Shown here: positions 43,308 through 53,100 of the stretch, piece by piece | Position numbering within the stretch: position 1 is the first letter of the stretch | How the letters are laid out: each line of letters begins with the position of its first letter | Assembly (NCBI RefSeq): GCF_001294455.1 | Contig: NZ_LIKT01000020.1 | Location: forward strand, 1-64,000 | Length of the DNA stretch: 64,000 nt | Direction: 5' to 3' | Origin: Phaeobacter sp. 11ANDIMAR09 | Lineage (GTDB): Bacteria; Pseudomonadota; Alphaproteobacteria; Rhodobacterales; Rhodobacteraceae | The notes under the pieces: generated by a model | What the model was told of the DNA's origin: nothing | Seen by the model: only the letters and a program-made list of their open reading frames with translations | The model's database searches: none | Made by a program: the position numbers and the translations under genes

Positions 43308-44213
43308 ATGACCGAGACCACCAAGGGTGTGGCGGCGATGATTCTGGCCTGCACGGTCTGGGGGCTGTCCGGGATTTTCTATAAACTGCTGGCCCATATC
43401 CCTCCCGAACAGGTTCTGTCTCATCGTGTTCTGTGGTCCGCAGTGTTTTTTGCCTGTGTTCTGGCTCTGCAGGGACGCTTGGCGCTGCTGACAACGGTGC
43501 TGTCAGAGTGGCGGCAGGTACGGGTGCTGATGCTGGCGACAGCGATGATCTCTCTGAACTGGTTTATCTTTATCACCTCTGTGCAGATCGGACGCGCGAC
43601 CGAGGCCTCGTTGGGCTATTACATCTTTCCCTTGGTCAGCGTGGTTTTGGGGCGCCTGATCTTTGCGGAACGGCTCAGCCCATCGCAGGGCCTGGCGATT
43701 GCCCTGGCGTCTCTGGCAGTTGTGGTTTTGACCTATGGCCTGGGGGTGGCACCTTGGATTGCCCTGGTGATTGGTTGCAGCTTTGCCATTTACGGCGTGG
43801 TCAAAAAGGGGCTCGACATTGGCCCTGTTGTCTCGGTCACCGCCGAAGTCTTGCTACTGCTGCCAATCGCCCTAGTGGTGATTGTGCTCACAGGGGGGGG
43901 CGGTTTTCAGGGCAATGCGCTGGATGCAGGGTTTTTGATGCTCTCTGGTCCCTTGACCGGGATGCCGCTGATCCTGTTCAGCTATGCGGCCCGGCGCGTG
44001 GCATTGGGCAGCGTTGGCGTTTTACAATACATTAACCCAACGCTACAAGCTCTTGTCGCAACACTGATTTTTGGAGAGCTCTTCACCCAGTGGCATAGCA
44101 TGGCCTTTGCCCTGATCTGGGGCGCGGTCATCATCTTTTCCCTTGGCGCGCTCCACCGGTCACGCCAGGAGGTGAGACAAGCACGCGCTGCCGCCAAGGC
44201 CACCAATGCCTGA
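43308..44213 (+). CDS. rarD: RarD-type EamA transporter
   Basis: The 301-residue protein has ten predicted membrane helices in two EamA repeats. It carries the RarD pattern TVWGLSGIFYKLLAHIPPEQVLSHRVLWSAVFF and FIFITSVQIGRATEASLGYYIFPLVSVVLGRLIFAERLS. The family exports amino-acid-like compounds, but the substrate here is unknown. It is an isolated gene beginning 51 bases after the sodB terminator. Confidence 0.88.
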   Translation: MTETTKGVAAMILACTVWGLSGIFYKLLAHIPPEQVLSHRVLWSAVFFACVLALQGRLALLTTVLSEWRQVRVLMLATAMISLNWFIFITSVQIGRATEASLGYYIFPLVSVVLGRLIFAERLSPSQGLAIALASLAVVVLTYGLGVAPWIALVIGCSFAIYGVVKKGLDIGPVVSVTAEVLLLLPIALVVIVLTGGGGFQGNALDAGFLMLSGPLTGMPLILFSYAARRVALGSVGVLQYINPTLQALVATLIFGELFTQWHSMAFALIWGAVIIFSLGALHRSRQEVRQARAAAKATNA

Positions 44214-44215
44214 TA

Positions 44216-44758
44216 TCAGGCGCTCAGGATTTCCATCACTTGCTCTGGCGTCTCGGCCCAGATGAGGTAGTCGCGCAATGTGTCTTCGGCGAAGCCCTGT
44301 TCCAGCATGTGCTCCACCAGGGCGCGCAGCTTGTCCCAATATCCCGCCACGTTCAGGATCACGATGGGTTTGCTATGTAGCCCCAATTGACGCCAGGTCA
44401 GCGCCTCGAACAGCTCATCCAGCGAGCCCGGTCCCCCCGGCAGCACCACCACCGCATCGGCATTATACAGCATGACTTTCTTGCGCTCATGCATGGTCTC
44501 GGTGACGACATAGGTGGTAAGATCGCTTTTGCCCACCTCGCGCTTCACCAGATGCTCGGGGATGACGCCAAAGGTTTCACCGCCCGCGCCCTGAGCCGCG
44601 CGGGCCACAACCCCCATCAAACCCACATCTCCGGCACCATAGACCAGACGTAATCCGCGTGTTGCAAGCATCACCCCCAGGCTTTCGGCGGCGCTTTCGT
44701 AGGCGGGCATTGCCCCAGAACGGGATCCGCAATACACACAGACCGATTTGATACGCAT
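44216..44758 (-). CDS. LOG family protein (TIGR00730)
   Basis: The 180-residue protein has VCVYCGSRSGAMPAYESAAESLG at the N-terminus and VVVLPGGPGSLDELFEALTWRQL, the nucleotide-binding PGGxGS/T-xxE motif of the LOG (cytokinin riboside monophosphate phosphoribohydrolase) family. It is convergent with rarD, whose stop is 3 bases away. The bacterial role of these proteins is often unclear. Confidence 0.88.
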   Translation of the reverse strand: MRIKSVCVYCGSRSGAMPAYESAAESLGVMLATRGLRLVYGAGDVGLMGVVARAAQGAGGETFGVIPEHLVKREVGKSDLTTYVVTETMHERKKVMLYNADAVVVLPGGPGSLDELFEALTWRQLGLHSKPIVILNVAGYWDKLRALVEHMLEQGFAEDTLRDYLIWAETPEQVMEILSA

Positions 44759-44897
44759 GAGTGGGCCTTTCGCTGAGATTTCAAGGGGAAACTAAACTGG
44801 TGTTTTGACCCTAGATAGCGTGATTGATAGGCTGCCTCAACCAGGTGCATGACGTGGTTTCAACAAGAAACCCATTGGCACTGAAGGAAGGAAGAAG

Positions 44898-46742
44898 ATG
44901 GCGGGCACAGGTGAGACAGGTGGGCTGAGCGGATTGGCTCTGGGAGGGGCTGTTGCGGCGGTTGTCGTGGTTGGCGGAGCAACCATGGCCTGGCTTGGCC
45001 TGTTCAATGGCGGTGGCAATGCGCCTGTTCCACGGGATGAGGCTGCCAATTCGGTTGCTATTTCTCCCTCGGCGACACCGCCGGTGGTGATCGAAGGGGT
45101 GTCGCAGCAACCCGACCCTGTCGTGGCTGCGCCCACTGTTTTGGAAGCCGAAGCCGTTGCGCCGGAGCCAAGCTCGGAGATTGCCTCTCAGGAAATGGAT
45201 CAGGTCGAAGCTGCCGAGACCTCACAGGAAGAGGTGCGCGCGGACAACGAAGCGGATGCACCGGCTGCTGCCGGGGCCGAGAACGCGGCCTCTGCGGGGG
45301 GCACCGAAACAGCCGAAACAGGCGAAACTGCAGAGAATGACAGTACAGACAGTGTCACCAGTTTAGATACTGACGCCTCTGTCGCCCAGGGCGCTGCCGC
45401 TGAGGCCACAGATGTTTCCCCCCAAGACAGCAGCGCTGTGGGGCAGACCTCTGCCGATTTGGAAGACGGGGCAGAGGTGGCATTGTTTGATGCGCCACTG
45501 CTTGACCTGGTGCGGGTTGGGCCCAGTGGCGAAACAGTGATCGCAGGTCGCGCCACCGAGGGGCTTCTGGTCGAGATCCTGGTGGACGGCGAAGTTGTCG
45601 AGCAGGCAGAGGTCCAGCCAGGCGGGGATTTTGTCGCCTTTGCCGATCTGCCGCCTAGCAGCCAACCGCGAGTGATTTCGCTGCGCGCCAGTGCCCAGGG
45701 CCAAGAGCGGCTGTCCGACAGCAGCTTTATCGTCGCGCCGGCCAGCCCGCTGCCTGCTGCATCTGTTGTTGCCTCCGCGCCGGAGGAAACATCGGCACCC
45801 GAGCAGCCGCTCTCTGAGGAGATCGTGCAGTCCGAAGCGCAAGACCTGGCCGAGGGAACGGTGCCGTCAACCGAGGCCGCGTCTGATGACCGTGAAGAAC
45901 GCGCTTCGGTTCAGGCTGAAACGGAGGGCGAAGGTGCCGCAACTGTGGCATCTGCGATGGCCGAAACCGCTCTCGATACTTCTGATGCTGAACAGGATAC
46001 GCTTGTAGCCAAGGCACCCGAAGGTGTCGCGACGGATGCACCTGAGCCCACAGAGCCCGCGACTGCGGTGACTTCCCCCGAGGCAGGGGCAGCAGCGGAT
46101 ACCGCAACTGCAAGGGCTGAACCGATGGCCACCAGCCCGGGACCTGCCGAAGACACAACTGAGGTCGTGACCCAACCAGCGCCGCAGCCGCAACCTGCGC
46201 AGGTTGCGGTGTTGCGCGCCGATGCTGACGGGGTCACCCTGGTGCAGCCCGTCGCGCAAAAGCCCCAGGGCAAGGTGGTGCTGGACACCATCAGTTATTC
46301 CGACAGGGGCGAGGTGCAATTGGCGGGCCGGGCTGGCGCTGCCTCTGGTGTCCTGGTTTATCTGGACAATGCGCCGGCAGCGCAGTTTACCGCTCAGGAG
46401 AATGGCAGCTGGGGCGGTCGTCTGGAGGCTGTTGAGCCGGGTGTTTACACCCTGCGCCTGGATGAGGTCGATGCGGCGGGCAAGGTTCTGAGCCGGTTGG
46501 AAACGCCTTTCAAACGCGAGGCTCCTGAGGTCCTGCAGCCGCCAGTTTCCGAAGGTGCGACAGGCGAGGCCGCTCCATTGGTGCGCGCTGTCACCGTACA
46601 GGAGGGCGATACGCTCTGGGCGATTTCGCAACAGCGCTACGGCAGCGGGTTCCTGTTTGTACGGGTTTTTGAAGCCAATCAGGATGCCATCCGCGACCCG
46701 GATCTGATCTATCCAGGCCAGGTTTTTGCCTTGCCGGAATAA
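44898..46742 (+). CDS. LysM domain envelope protein with long acidic linker
   Basis: The 614-residue protein has one N-terminal membrane helix (about 10-36), a long Ala/Glu/Pro-rich disordered linker, Ig-like segments near 205-275 and 450-530, and a C-terminal LysM domain (VTVQEGDTLWAISQQRYGSG, about 560-612) that can bind peptidoglycan. The layout is common in rhodobacterial LysM proteins and suggests a wall-associated periplasmic protein anchored in the inner membrane. It is followed by a terminator. Confidence 0.8.
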   Translation: MAGTGETGGLSGLALGGAVAAVVVVGGATMAWLGLFNGGGNAPVPRDEAANSVAISPSATPPVVIEGVSQQPDPVVAAPTVLEAEAVAPEPSSEIASQEMDQVEAAETSQEEVRADNEADAPAAAGAENAASAGGTETAETGETAENDSTDSVTSLDTDASVAQGAAAEATDVSPQDSSAVGQTSADLEDGAEVALFDAPLLDLVRVGPSGETVIAGRATEGLLVEILVDGEVVEQAEVQPGGDFVAFADLPPSSQPRVISLRASAQGQERLSDSSFIVAPASPLPAASVVASAPEETSAPEQPLSEEIVQSEAQDLAEGTVPSTEAASDDREERASVQAETEGEGAATVASAMAETALDTSDAEQDTLVAKAPEGVATDAPEPTEPATAVTSPEAGAAADTATARAEPMATSPGPAEDTTEVVTQPAPQPQPAQVAVLRADADGVTLVQPVAQKPQGKVVLDTISYSDRGEVQLAGRAGAASGVLVYLDNAPAAQFTAQENGSWGGRLEAVEPGVYTLRLDEVDAAGKVLSRLETPFKREAPEVLQPPVSEGATGEAAPLVRAVTVQEGDTLWAISQQRYGSGFLFVRVFEANQDAIRDPDLIYPGQVFALPE

Positions 46743-46763
46743 CCAGAGAAACCTGACGCAAGA

Positions 46764-46789
46764 CGCGCCCTCTTGGGGCGCGTTTTTTG
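46764..46789 (+). terminator. Terminator after the LysM gene
   Basis: ACGCGCCC pairs with GGGCGCGT across a short loop, and six T follow. Confidence 0.88.
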
Positions 46790-46856
46790 CTGCACCCCTG
46801 GCGGCGACACCTGCCAGTCCCTATTTGTCATGCATTGAGCCAGGAAAGCACGCCCC

Positions 46857-48668
46857 ATGCCCCCAGCAGAAACATCTATCGCCAGCGACGAGCGTCGGTC
46901 CGGCCTGCGAACCCTGCGCCGGATGGGGCCATATCTGTGGCCAAGCAGGCATCTATGGGTCAAACAGCGGGTGGTTTTGGCCATTGCGGTGTTGGTTCTG
47001 GCGAAGCTGATCGCCGTCTACACACCTGTGCTGTACAAGGGCGCGGTGGACAGTCTGGCGGCCGAAGGCGTGCCACCGCTGGCCTTGGGGGCTGTTGGCC
47101 TGACCATCGCCTATGGCGTAGCGCGGATCTTTACCACCGGGTTTCAGCAGCTTCGGGATGTGATCTTTGCCCCGGTGGGGCAGCGCGCCCTGCGCCATCT
47201 GGCGCTGGAGACCTTTACCCATATTCATCGCTTGTCGATGCGCTATCACATCACGCGCAAGACCGGGGGACTGTCACGGATCATCGAGCGTGGCGTCAAA
47301 GGCGTTGAGTTCTTGTTGCGCTTTTTGCTGTTCTCCATTGGCCCTCTGGTACTCGAGCTGCTCTTGGTCGCGGTGATCCTGACGGTGCTGTTTGACGCCT
47401 GGTATCTGTTGGCGGTGGGGGGGACCATCGGGCTCTATATTTGGTTCACCTTTGCCATCACCGAATGGCGGGTAAAGCTGCGCCGCGAGATGAACAAACA
47501 GGATACTGATGCCAATCAAAAGGCCATCGACAGTCTGCTGAACTATGAAACAGTCAAGTATTTCGGAGCCGAAAAGCGTGAGGCAGACCGCTATGACGGG
47601 GCCATGCGCGCCTATGCCAAGGCTGCCCTGAAGACCGCCTATTCGCTGGCATTTTTGAACTTTGGCCAAAGCCTGTTCATTACCGCTGGGTTGATTGCCG
47701 TGATGGTGATGGCGGCGATCGGGGTGCAAAATGGCGAATTGACGGTCGGTGATTTTGTTATGGTCAACGCCTATATGATCCAGATCACCGTGCCGCTGAA
47801 TTTCCTGGGCACGGTCTACCGCGAAATCCGCCAAAGCCTGGTGGATATGGGCGAGATGTTTGACCTGCTGGAGCAGCCCGCCGATGTGGCTGATGCCAAG
47901 GATGCCTCTGAGCTGAAGGTCACGGGCGGCGAGATCCGGCTCAAAGACGTGCGCTTTGGCTATGACAGCGACCGCGAGATCCTGAAAGGCGTCGATCTGG
48001 TGGCGGGGGCTGGCCAGACGGTGGCGATTGTTGGTTCTACGGGATCCGGGAAATCCACAATCGGGCGGCTACTGTTTCGCTTTTATGACGTGACTGGCGG
48101 CGCGCTGACCATTGATGGGCAGGATGTGCGCCAAGTCAGCCAGGAGAGCCTGCATGCCGCCATCGGCGTGGTGCCACAGGACACGGTGCTGTTCAACGAT
48201 ACCATCCGTTACAACATTGCCTATGGCCGCGATGGTGCCAGTACGGCTGAGGTCGAACAGGCGGCCCGCGATGCGCAGATCCATGATTTCATCGTCAGCC
48301 TGCCCGAAGGCTATGACACCCAGGTTGGCGAACGTGGGCTAAAACTCTCAGGTGGGGAAAAGCAACGGGTGGGGATTGCCCGTACCCTATTGAAGAACCC
48401 ACCGATCCTGTTGTTGGACGAGGCAACATCGGCGTTGGATACTGAGACCGAACAAGAGATCAAGGACGCGCTGGAGCGGGCCGCAGAGGGGCGTACAGTT
48501 GTGACTATTGCCCATCGGCTGTCGACTGTGGCCGAGGCCGATTTGATTGTGGTTCTGGAACAGGGCGAAGTGGTGGAGCAGGGCAATCACGAGGCGCTGC
48601 TGGCCCGCGAAGGCCGCTATGCGCATCTGTGGCATCGACAGCAGGCGGATGATCAGACTGCTGCGTGA
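46857..48668 (+). CDS. Atm1-type ABC exporter
   Basis: The 603-residue half transporter fuses six membrane helices to an ATPase. Atm1-like features are RKTGGLSRIIERGVKGVEFLLRF and QKAIDSLLNYETVKYFGAEKREADRYD in the membrane domain. Walker A is GSTGSGKST near 392, the signature LSGGEKQR near 497 and Walker B ILLLDEATSALD near 517. Relatives export glutathione-linked metal or sulfur compounds. It works as a homodimer in the inner membrane. Confidence 0.9.
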   Translation: MPPAETSIASDERRSGLRTLRRMGPYLWPSRHLWVKQRVVLAIAVLVLAKLIAVYTPVLYKGAVDSLAAEGVPPLALGAVGLTIAYGVARIFTTGFQQLRDVIFAPVGQRALRHLALETFTHIHRLSMRYHITRKTGGLSRIIERGVKGVEFLLRFLLFSIGPLVLELLLVAVILTVLFDAWYLLAVGGTIGLYIWFTFAITEWRVKLRREMNKQDTDANQKAIDSLLNYETVKYFGAEKREADRYDGAMRAYAKAALKTAYSLAFLNFGQSLFITAGLIAVMVMAAIGVQNGELTVGDFVMVNAYMIQITVPLNFLGTVYREIRQSLVDMGEMFDLLEQPADVADAKDASELKVTGGEIRLKDVRFGYDSDREILKGVDLVAGAGQTVAIVGSTGSGKSTIGRLLFRFYDVTGGALTIDGQDVRQVSQESLHAAIGVVPQDTVLFNDTIRYNIAYGRDGASTAEVEQAARDAQIHDFIVSLPEGYDTQVGERGLKLSGGEKQRVGIARTLLKNPPILLLDEATSALDTETEQEIKDALERAAEGRTVVTIAHRLSTVAEADLIVVLEQGEVVEQGNHEALLAREGRYAHLWHRQQADDQTAA

Positions 48669-48765
48669 TGGTTTGACTTGGTAGCGCTTGCATCAAAAAT
48701 GCGGCCCTTCCCCCGCAGATACCGGAGGAAGGGTCGCAGCTCATGTCTTTTCCAGTCTGCACAGG

Positions 48766-49974
48766 TCAGTGAACCGGAGAGACCTGGTGCTCCACAGGCA
48801 TAGCCACAGTCGGATGCCATGGGGCATTGACCTGCGGGGCAGGCGCCTTGACCATCTGATGTGGCTGACTCCAGGCTTGGTTCACCCAGATGGTGGCGGC
48901 AGGGACGCGCGTCGCGCTGAACTCTTCCTCATGTGCACAAAGGCTCAGATGGGAGGCGTCATGCTGGGCGGTGATGGTCATCTGATCTCCCGGCTGCGCC
49001 GCTGTAGGCCTCTGCAGCAGATAGGCAGTACGCCCCCAATGACCGCCGGAGTGCAGATCGTTGCTGACCAGGATGCCGGGCGCCAACTCCATCTCAAAAC
49101 TGACCAGAACCGCGTGCAGGGTGCCGGGCTCGGTGCAGGGCAACTGCGTGGTGATTGCGCCGGGGGTGATGTCTGGCTTGGCAAAGTCAAACCGGAACAG
49201 ATCTGTTGGGCCCCCTAGGGGCCGCATCTGGCAGGTGGAAAAGTCACCAGGCGTGATCTGTGCCACATTGGCAAGCTGGTTAAAGGCTGTGAGGTCAAAG
49301 CCCTCCGCCTGCTGGGGCTGCCATTGATCCACAAGCCTCTGGCTTTGAACCAGTTGCGCCTTTAGCACCCCACGTTCCGGGATCGTGCGGGCATTGGGTT
49401 TGGCCAGATGCGCCATGGCGTGGCTTAGCGTGGCCAGCGCGCCTTCGCCGAGCAAGACGGTGTCGACGATCTCTGACAGGACCAGATCTGCGGGCTCGGG
49501 AATGTCCTCGCCAATCACAATTTCATGCGACCACTTCTGCAAAACGGTGATGCGGTCGGCAAGACCGTTGTCCGTGATCACTTGCCGTGCGGCCTGGGCG
49601 ATCAGGGGCTGCTGCTCGCAGGTATAGACATGTTTTGCCCCCGCCCGTGCCGCCAGCATTGCCGTCAGACCGGCGCCGCAGCCGATATCTAGCACCACAT
49701 CTCCGGGGGTCACCTTGGCTGCAATGGCCTTGGCATAGGCCTGGTTGCGTGCGGTATCTGCGAGCATCGGAAAGTGCCAGCGGGGCACAAACATCTGATG
49801 CAGGCGTTCCTGAAACACCTGGGCCGCATGGTGGTGCGGATCATGGGAGAGGGCCGCAGACAGCAGGTGTGAGGTCTTGAGACCGCCGTCGACGAGAGGT
49901 TCGGATTTTGCACGCTGCACAAGGCGTTCTGCCTCTGCCGCGCCTTGGGGCTGGATGCCTGCCGTTTCTGGCAT
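48766..49974 (-). CDS. PRMT-like protein arginine methyltransferase family protein
   Basis: The 402-residue protein has the SAM-binding VLDIGCGAGLTAMLAARAGAKHVYTCE (about 95-120), a double-E loop SEIVDTVLLGEG (E168 and E177) and a later HWGRTAYLLQ that matches the THW-type loop of protein arginine methyltransferases. This set is close to eukaryotic PRMT7/9-type enzymes. The N-terminus is a short helical region. No substrate gene stands nearby. I use ATG 49974, with a weak ribosome-binding site. The true substrate is unknown. Confidence 0.72.
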   Translation of the reverse strand: MPETAGIQPQGAAEAERLVQRAKSEPLVDGGLKTSHLLSAALSHDPHHHAAQVFQERLHQMFVPRWHFPMLADTARNQAYAKAIAAKVTPGDVVLDIGCGAGLTAMLAARAGAKHVYTCEQQPLIAQAARQVITDNGLADRITVLQKWSHEIVIGEDIPEPADLVLSEIVDTVLLGEGALATLSHAMAHLAKPNARTIPERGVLKAQLVQSQRLVDQWQPQQAEGFDLTAFNQLANVAQITPGDFSTCQMRPLGGPTDLFRFDFAKPDITPGAITTQLPCTEPGTLHAVLVSFEMELAPGILVSNDLHSGGHWGRTAYLLQRPTAAQPGDQMTITAQHDASHLSLCAHEEEFSATRVPAATIWVNQAWSQPHQMVKAPAPQVNAPWHPTVAMPVEHQVSPVH

Positions 49975-50099
49975 TGGGTTTTTCAGCAAGTTTTAGAATT
50001 CCCTATTTGAAGCAAATGTGACTGTTTTGGATAATCACGCTGCCGTTCTAAGAAATCGTAAAATAATGAGGTCAAAACAGAGGCAATTGCCCCTATGAA

Positions 50100-50130
50100 A
50101 AACGCTGCCAGATTGGATCTGGCAGCGTTT
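50100..50130. terminator. Strong palindromic terminator between the RND and PRMT-like genes
   Basis: AAACGCTGCCAGAT pairs perfectly with ATCTGGCAGCGTTT across a 3-base loop. On the minus strand a T-run follows, so it ends the RND transcript before the PRMT-like gene. Confidence 0.88.
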
Positions 50131-50178
50131 CGCTTATGTTTTGACAGGACGTGACCCCGGCAGCTTTGGTCCGAGGAC

Positions 50179-53100
50179 CTACTCCGCTGCCCGCAGAGCA
50201 CCAGCGCCCGGCTTTGCCAAAGCCTCTTCGGTGCCTGCCTCGGGTTTGGCGCTCGCTTGCGACCCCGACCCAATCAGATCATCCCAGAGGATCTCGCTGG
50301 TGGCGAGTTTTCGGGCCTTTTTGGCCAGGCGCATGTCCTTGGCAATCCGGCTGGAACGGCCACCGCTGATCCGGGCCAGCAGGCGTCCCATCCAGCTCAT
50401 ATAGGTGGAAAGCCACACACGGATGGCCAGCAGCGAGGGGGTCACCACCAGCGTCAGCACAGTAGCAATGCCCAGCCCAAAGACCACGGCCGTGGCCAGC
50501 TGCTTCCACCACAGTGCCGTTGGGCTGTCGATGGAATAGCCGCCATCAATGAAATCGAGGCTGATGCCGAACATCATTGGCGCAAGCCCCGCCATGGTGG
50601 TGACGGTGGTCAGCAACACCGGACGAATCCGCGCCTCGGCGGTGCGAATGATCGCCTCGATCCGGGGCATTTTTTGGCTGAACTCCTGATAGGTATCGAT
50701 CAGAACAATATTGTTGTTCACCACAATCCCCGCCAGCGCCACAATCCCGGTGCCTGTCATGATAATCGAGAAGGGCTGCTGCATCACCATCATGCCGATC
50801 AGCACACCCGTGGTCGACAAAACCACGGCGAGCAACACCAGAACCGAATTGTAGAAGGAGTTGAACTGCGCCAGTAGGATCACGAACATCAAGGCCAAGG
50901 CCCCAGCAAAGGCCTTGGACAGGAAGGCGCCAGATTCGGCCTGTTCGTCCTGATCACCGGTCCATTCCCAGGTTACCCGGGGATCCAACGGATCTGTTTC
51001 CAGCCATTTGGTGATTTCGCCGATGCGTTCAGTGGCATTTACCGGCGCGATCTTAGCCCCGTCGGTCAGCGCTTCTTGCAGCGCTTGCGTGGTCTCAGCC
51101 TCAACCAGCTCATAGAGAGTGTATTCGGTGCCATTGGCATCGGTAACAATCTCACCCCTAGGGGTGAGCCCATCAGGAATGGCTTTGATCAGACCGAGGG
51201 TGACCAGAGCCTCGCCGTCGTCCTGTGGCACCAGGACACTGCTCAGCCCGGGTTCAACATCGGCTTTGACATCGTAATAGCGCTCCTGATCAACCCGGTT
51301 GATCTCGGCCAGTTTGGGCACGGGCTTACGGGAGATGAAGTTGGACAGGGGCACCAGCCCATCGGTGGTGCGGACCTTGAGCGTATCCAGCGTGGCCAGT
51401 ACCCGGTCTTCATCGGGAAGGCGGACACGGATTTCGATCTCTTCGTCAGAGCTGTCAACACGCATGGTGTCCAGCAGGATGCCACGGGTCACCAGCTGCA
51501 CCATCCCGCCAACCGTGGCGACATCTGCGCCGTAACGGCCAGCTTTTTCGACATCCACGTCGATCTGCCAGTCGATACCGGGCAGGGGCAGACTGTCTTC
51601 GGTGAGAGTCAGGCCGGGGGTGGCATCAAAGCGGGCACGGGCGGCCTGGGCCGAGGTGGTCAGCGCCTCCCAGTTGTCGCCGCGAACGCGCAGATGCAGG
51701 GGTTTGCCAGAGCCTGGCCCCTGTTCCAGCGCTTTGACCTCGACAGCGATGCCGGGGATCTTGGAGGTTTCCGCCGTCAGCTCATCCAGCACGGTATTGC
51801 CATCATAGAGCGTTGCTGTGACTTCGCGGGTGAGCAGACCAAAGAACCAGGTTTCGGTCTGCGTTGGACGATCCTCCCAGGGGATGATCTCGAACTGGAC
51901 CTGACCAATGGTATCCGCGGGCGAGGAATCTGCCGAGGGCCCGCCGGTGCTCAAGCCACCTTCACCGGCAAAGGAGAAGGCATTGACAACGGCTGGATGC
52001 GCCATGATGACCTCTTCGGTCTGGCGCACCATCTCGTCTTTTTCGGCCAGGCTGATGTTGCCGCGGGCCCGGACATAGGCGGTGGCCTGTTCCGGCTCGG
52101 TTGAGACAAAGAATTCGACGCCATAGTTGTTTTCGCCAAAGGCCTTAAAGACCGTTGCAATGCCAAAGGCGACAACAAGCAGCGCCACGATGGGCATCAC
52201 CGGGTTGCCGGTGATGAATTTGATTACATAGCCAAAGGCCGTGTGATGATACCCCGCCTCGACGCGGTGTTCGCGACGTTGGAATTTTGTCGCCCCCAGC
52301 GTGATGGAGGCCGCAAAGGCCGCCAGGATAAAGACCAGCCCGCCAAAGGCAGTCCCCAGGTTCGCCGAGGTGCCTTCGGGCAACAGATAGCCCGGGTTCA
52401 GCATCTGCATGGCACCGGCGAATATTCCCCACAGGGCAGGCGGCACCATGATGGCGCGCAGCCACCAGGGAAAGACCCGGCGCAGCCAACCAGAAGTGCC
52501 CTCAAACAGGCGACTCATGCGGCCGGACAGCCCACCCATGACGGGCAGATAGACCAGGGCAACCACCAGGGACGCCGACAGCACAAAGATCAATGTGACC
52601 GGCAGCATGCCCATGAACTCTCCCGGCACGCCGGGCCAGAACAGCATCGGCAAAAAGGCACAGAGCGTGGTCGCGGTGGAGGACACGATGGGCCAGAACA
52701 TCCGCTGAGCGGCCTCGACATAGGCATGCATTGGGCCGGTGCCCTCTTTTATGCGCTTGTCGGCATATTCCACCACCACAATGGCGCCATCCACCAGCAT
52801 CCCCACAGCCAGGATCAAGCCGAACATCACGATGTTGGAGATCGATACGCCCATCAGGGCGAGGAAGGCAAAACACAAAAGGAAGGAGGTTGGGATGGCA
52901 AAACCGACCAAAAGCGCCGCGCGACTGCCCAGCGAGGCCAGAACAACGATCATCACCAGAGCCACAGCGGTCAGAACCGAGCCCTCCAGCTGGCCAACCA
53001 TGGAGCCGACAACCCGGCTTTGGTCGTTGGAGGTGCCAAGGGTCACGGTGGCTTTCAGTTCTTCCGGCCATTTGGTCTGGGCCTTGGCCAGCACCTCTTT

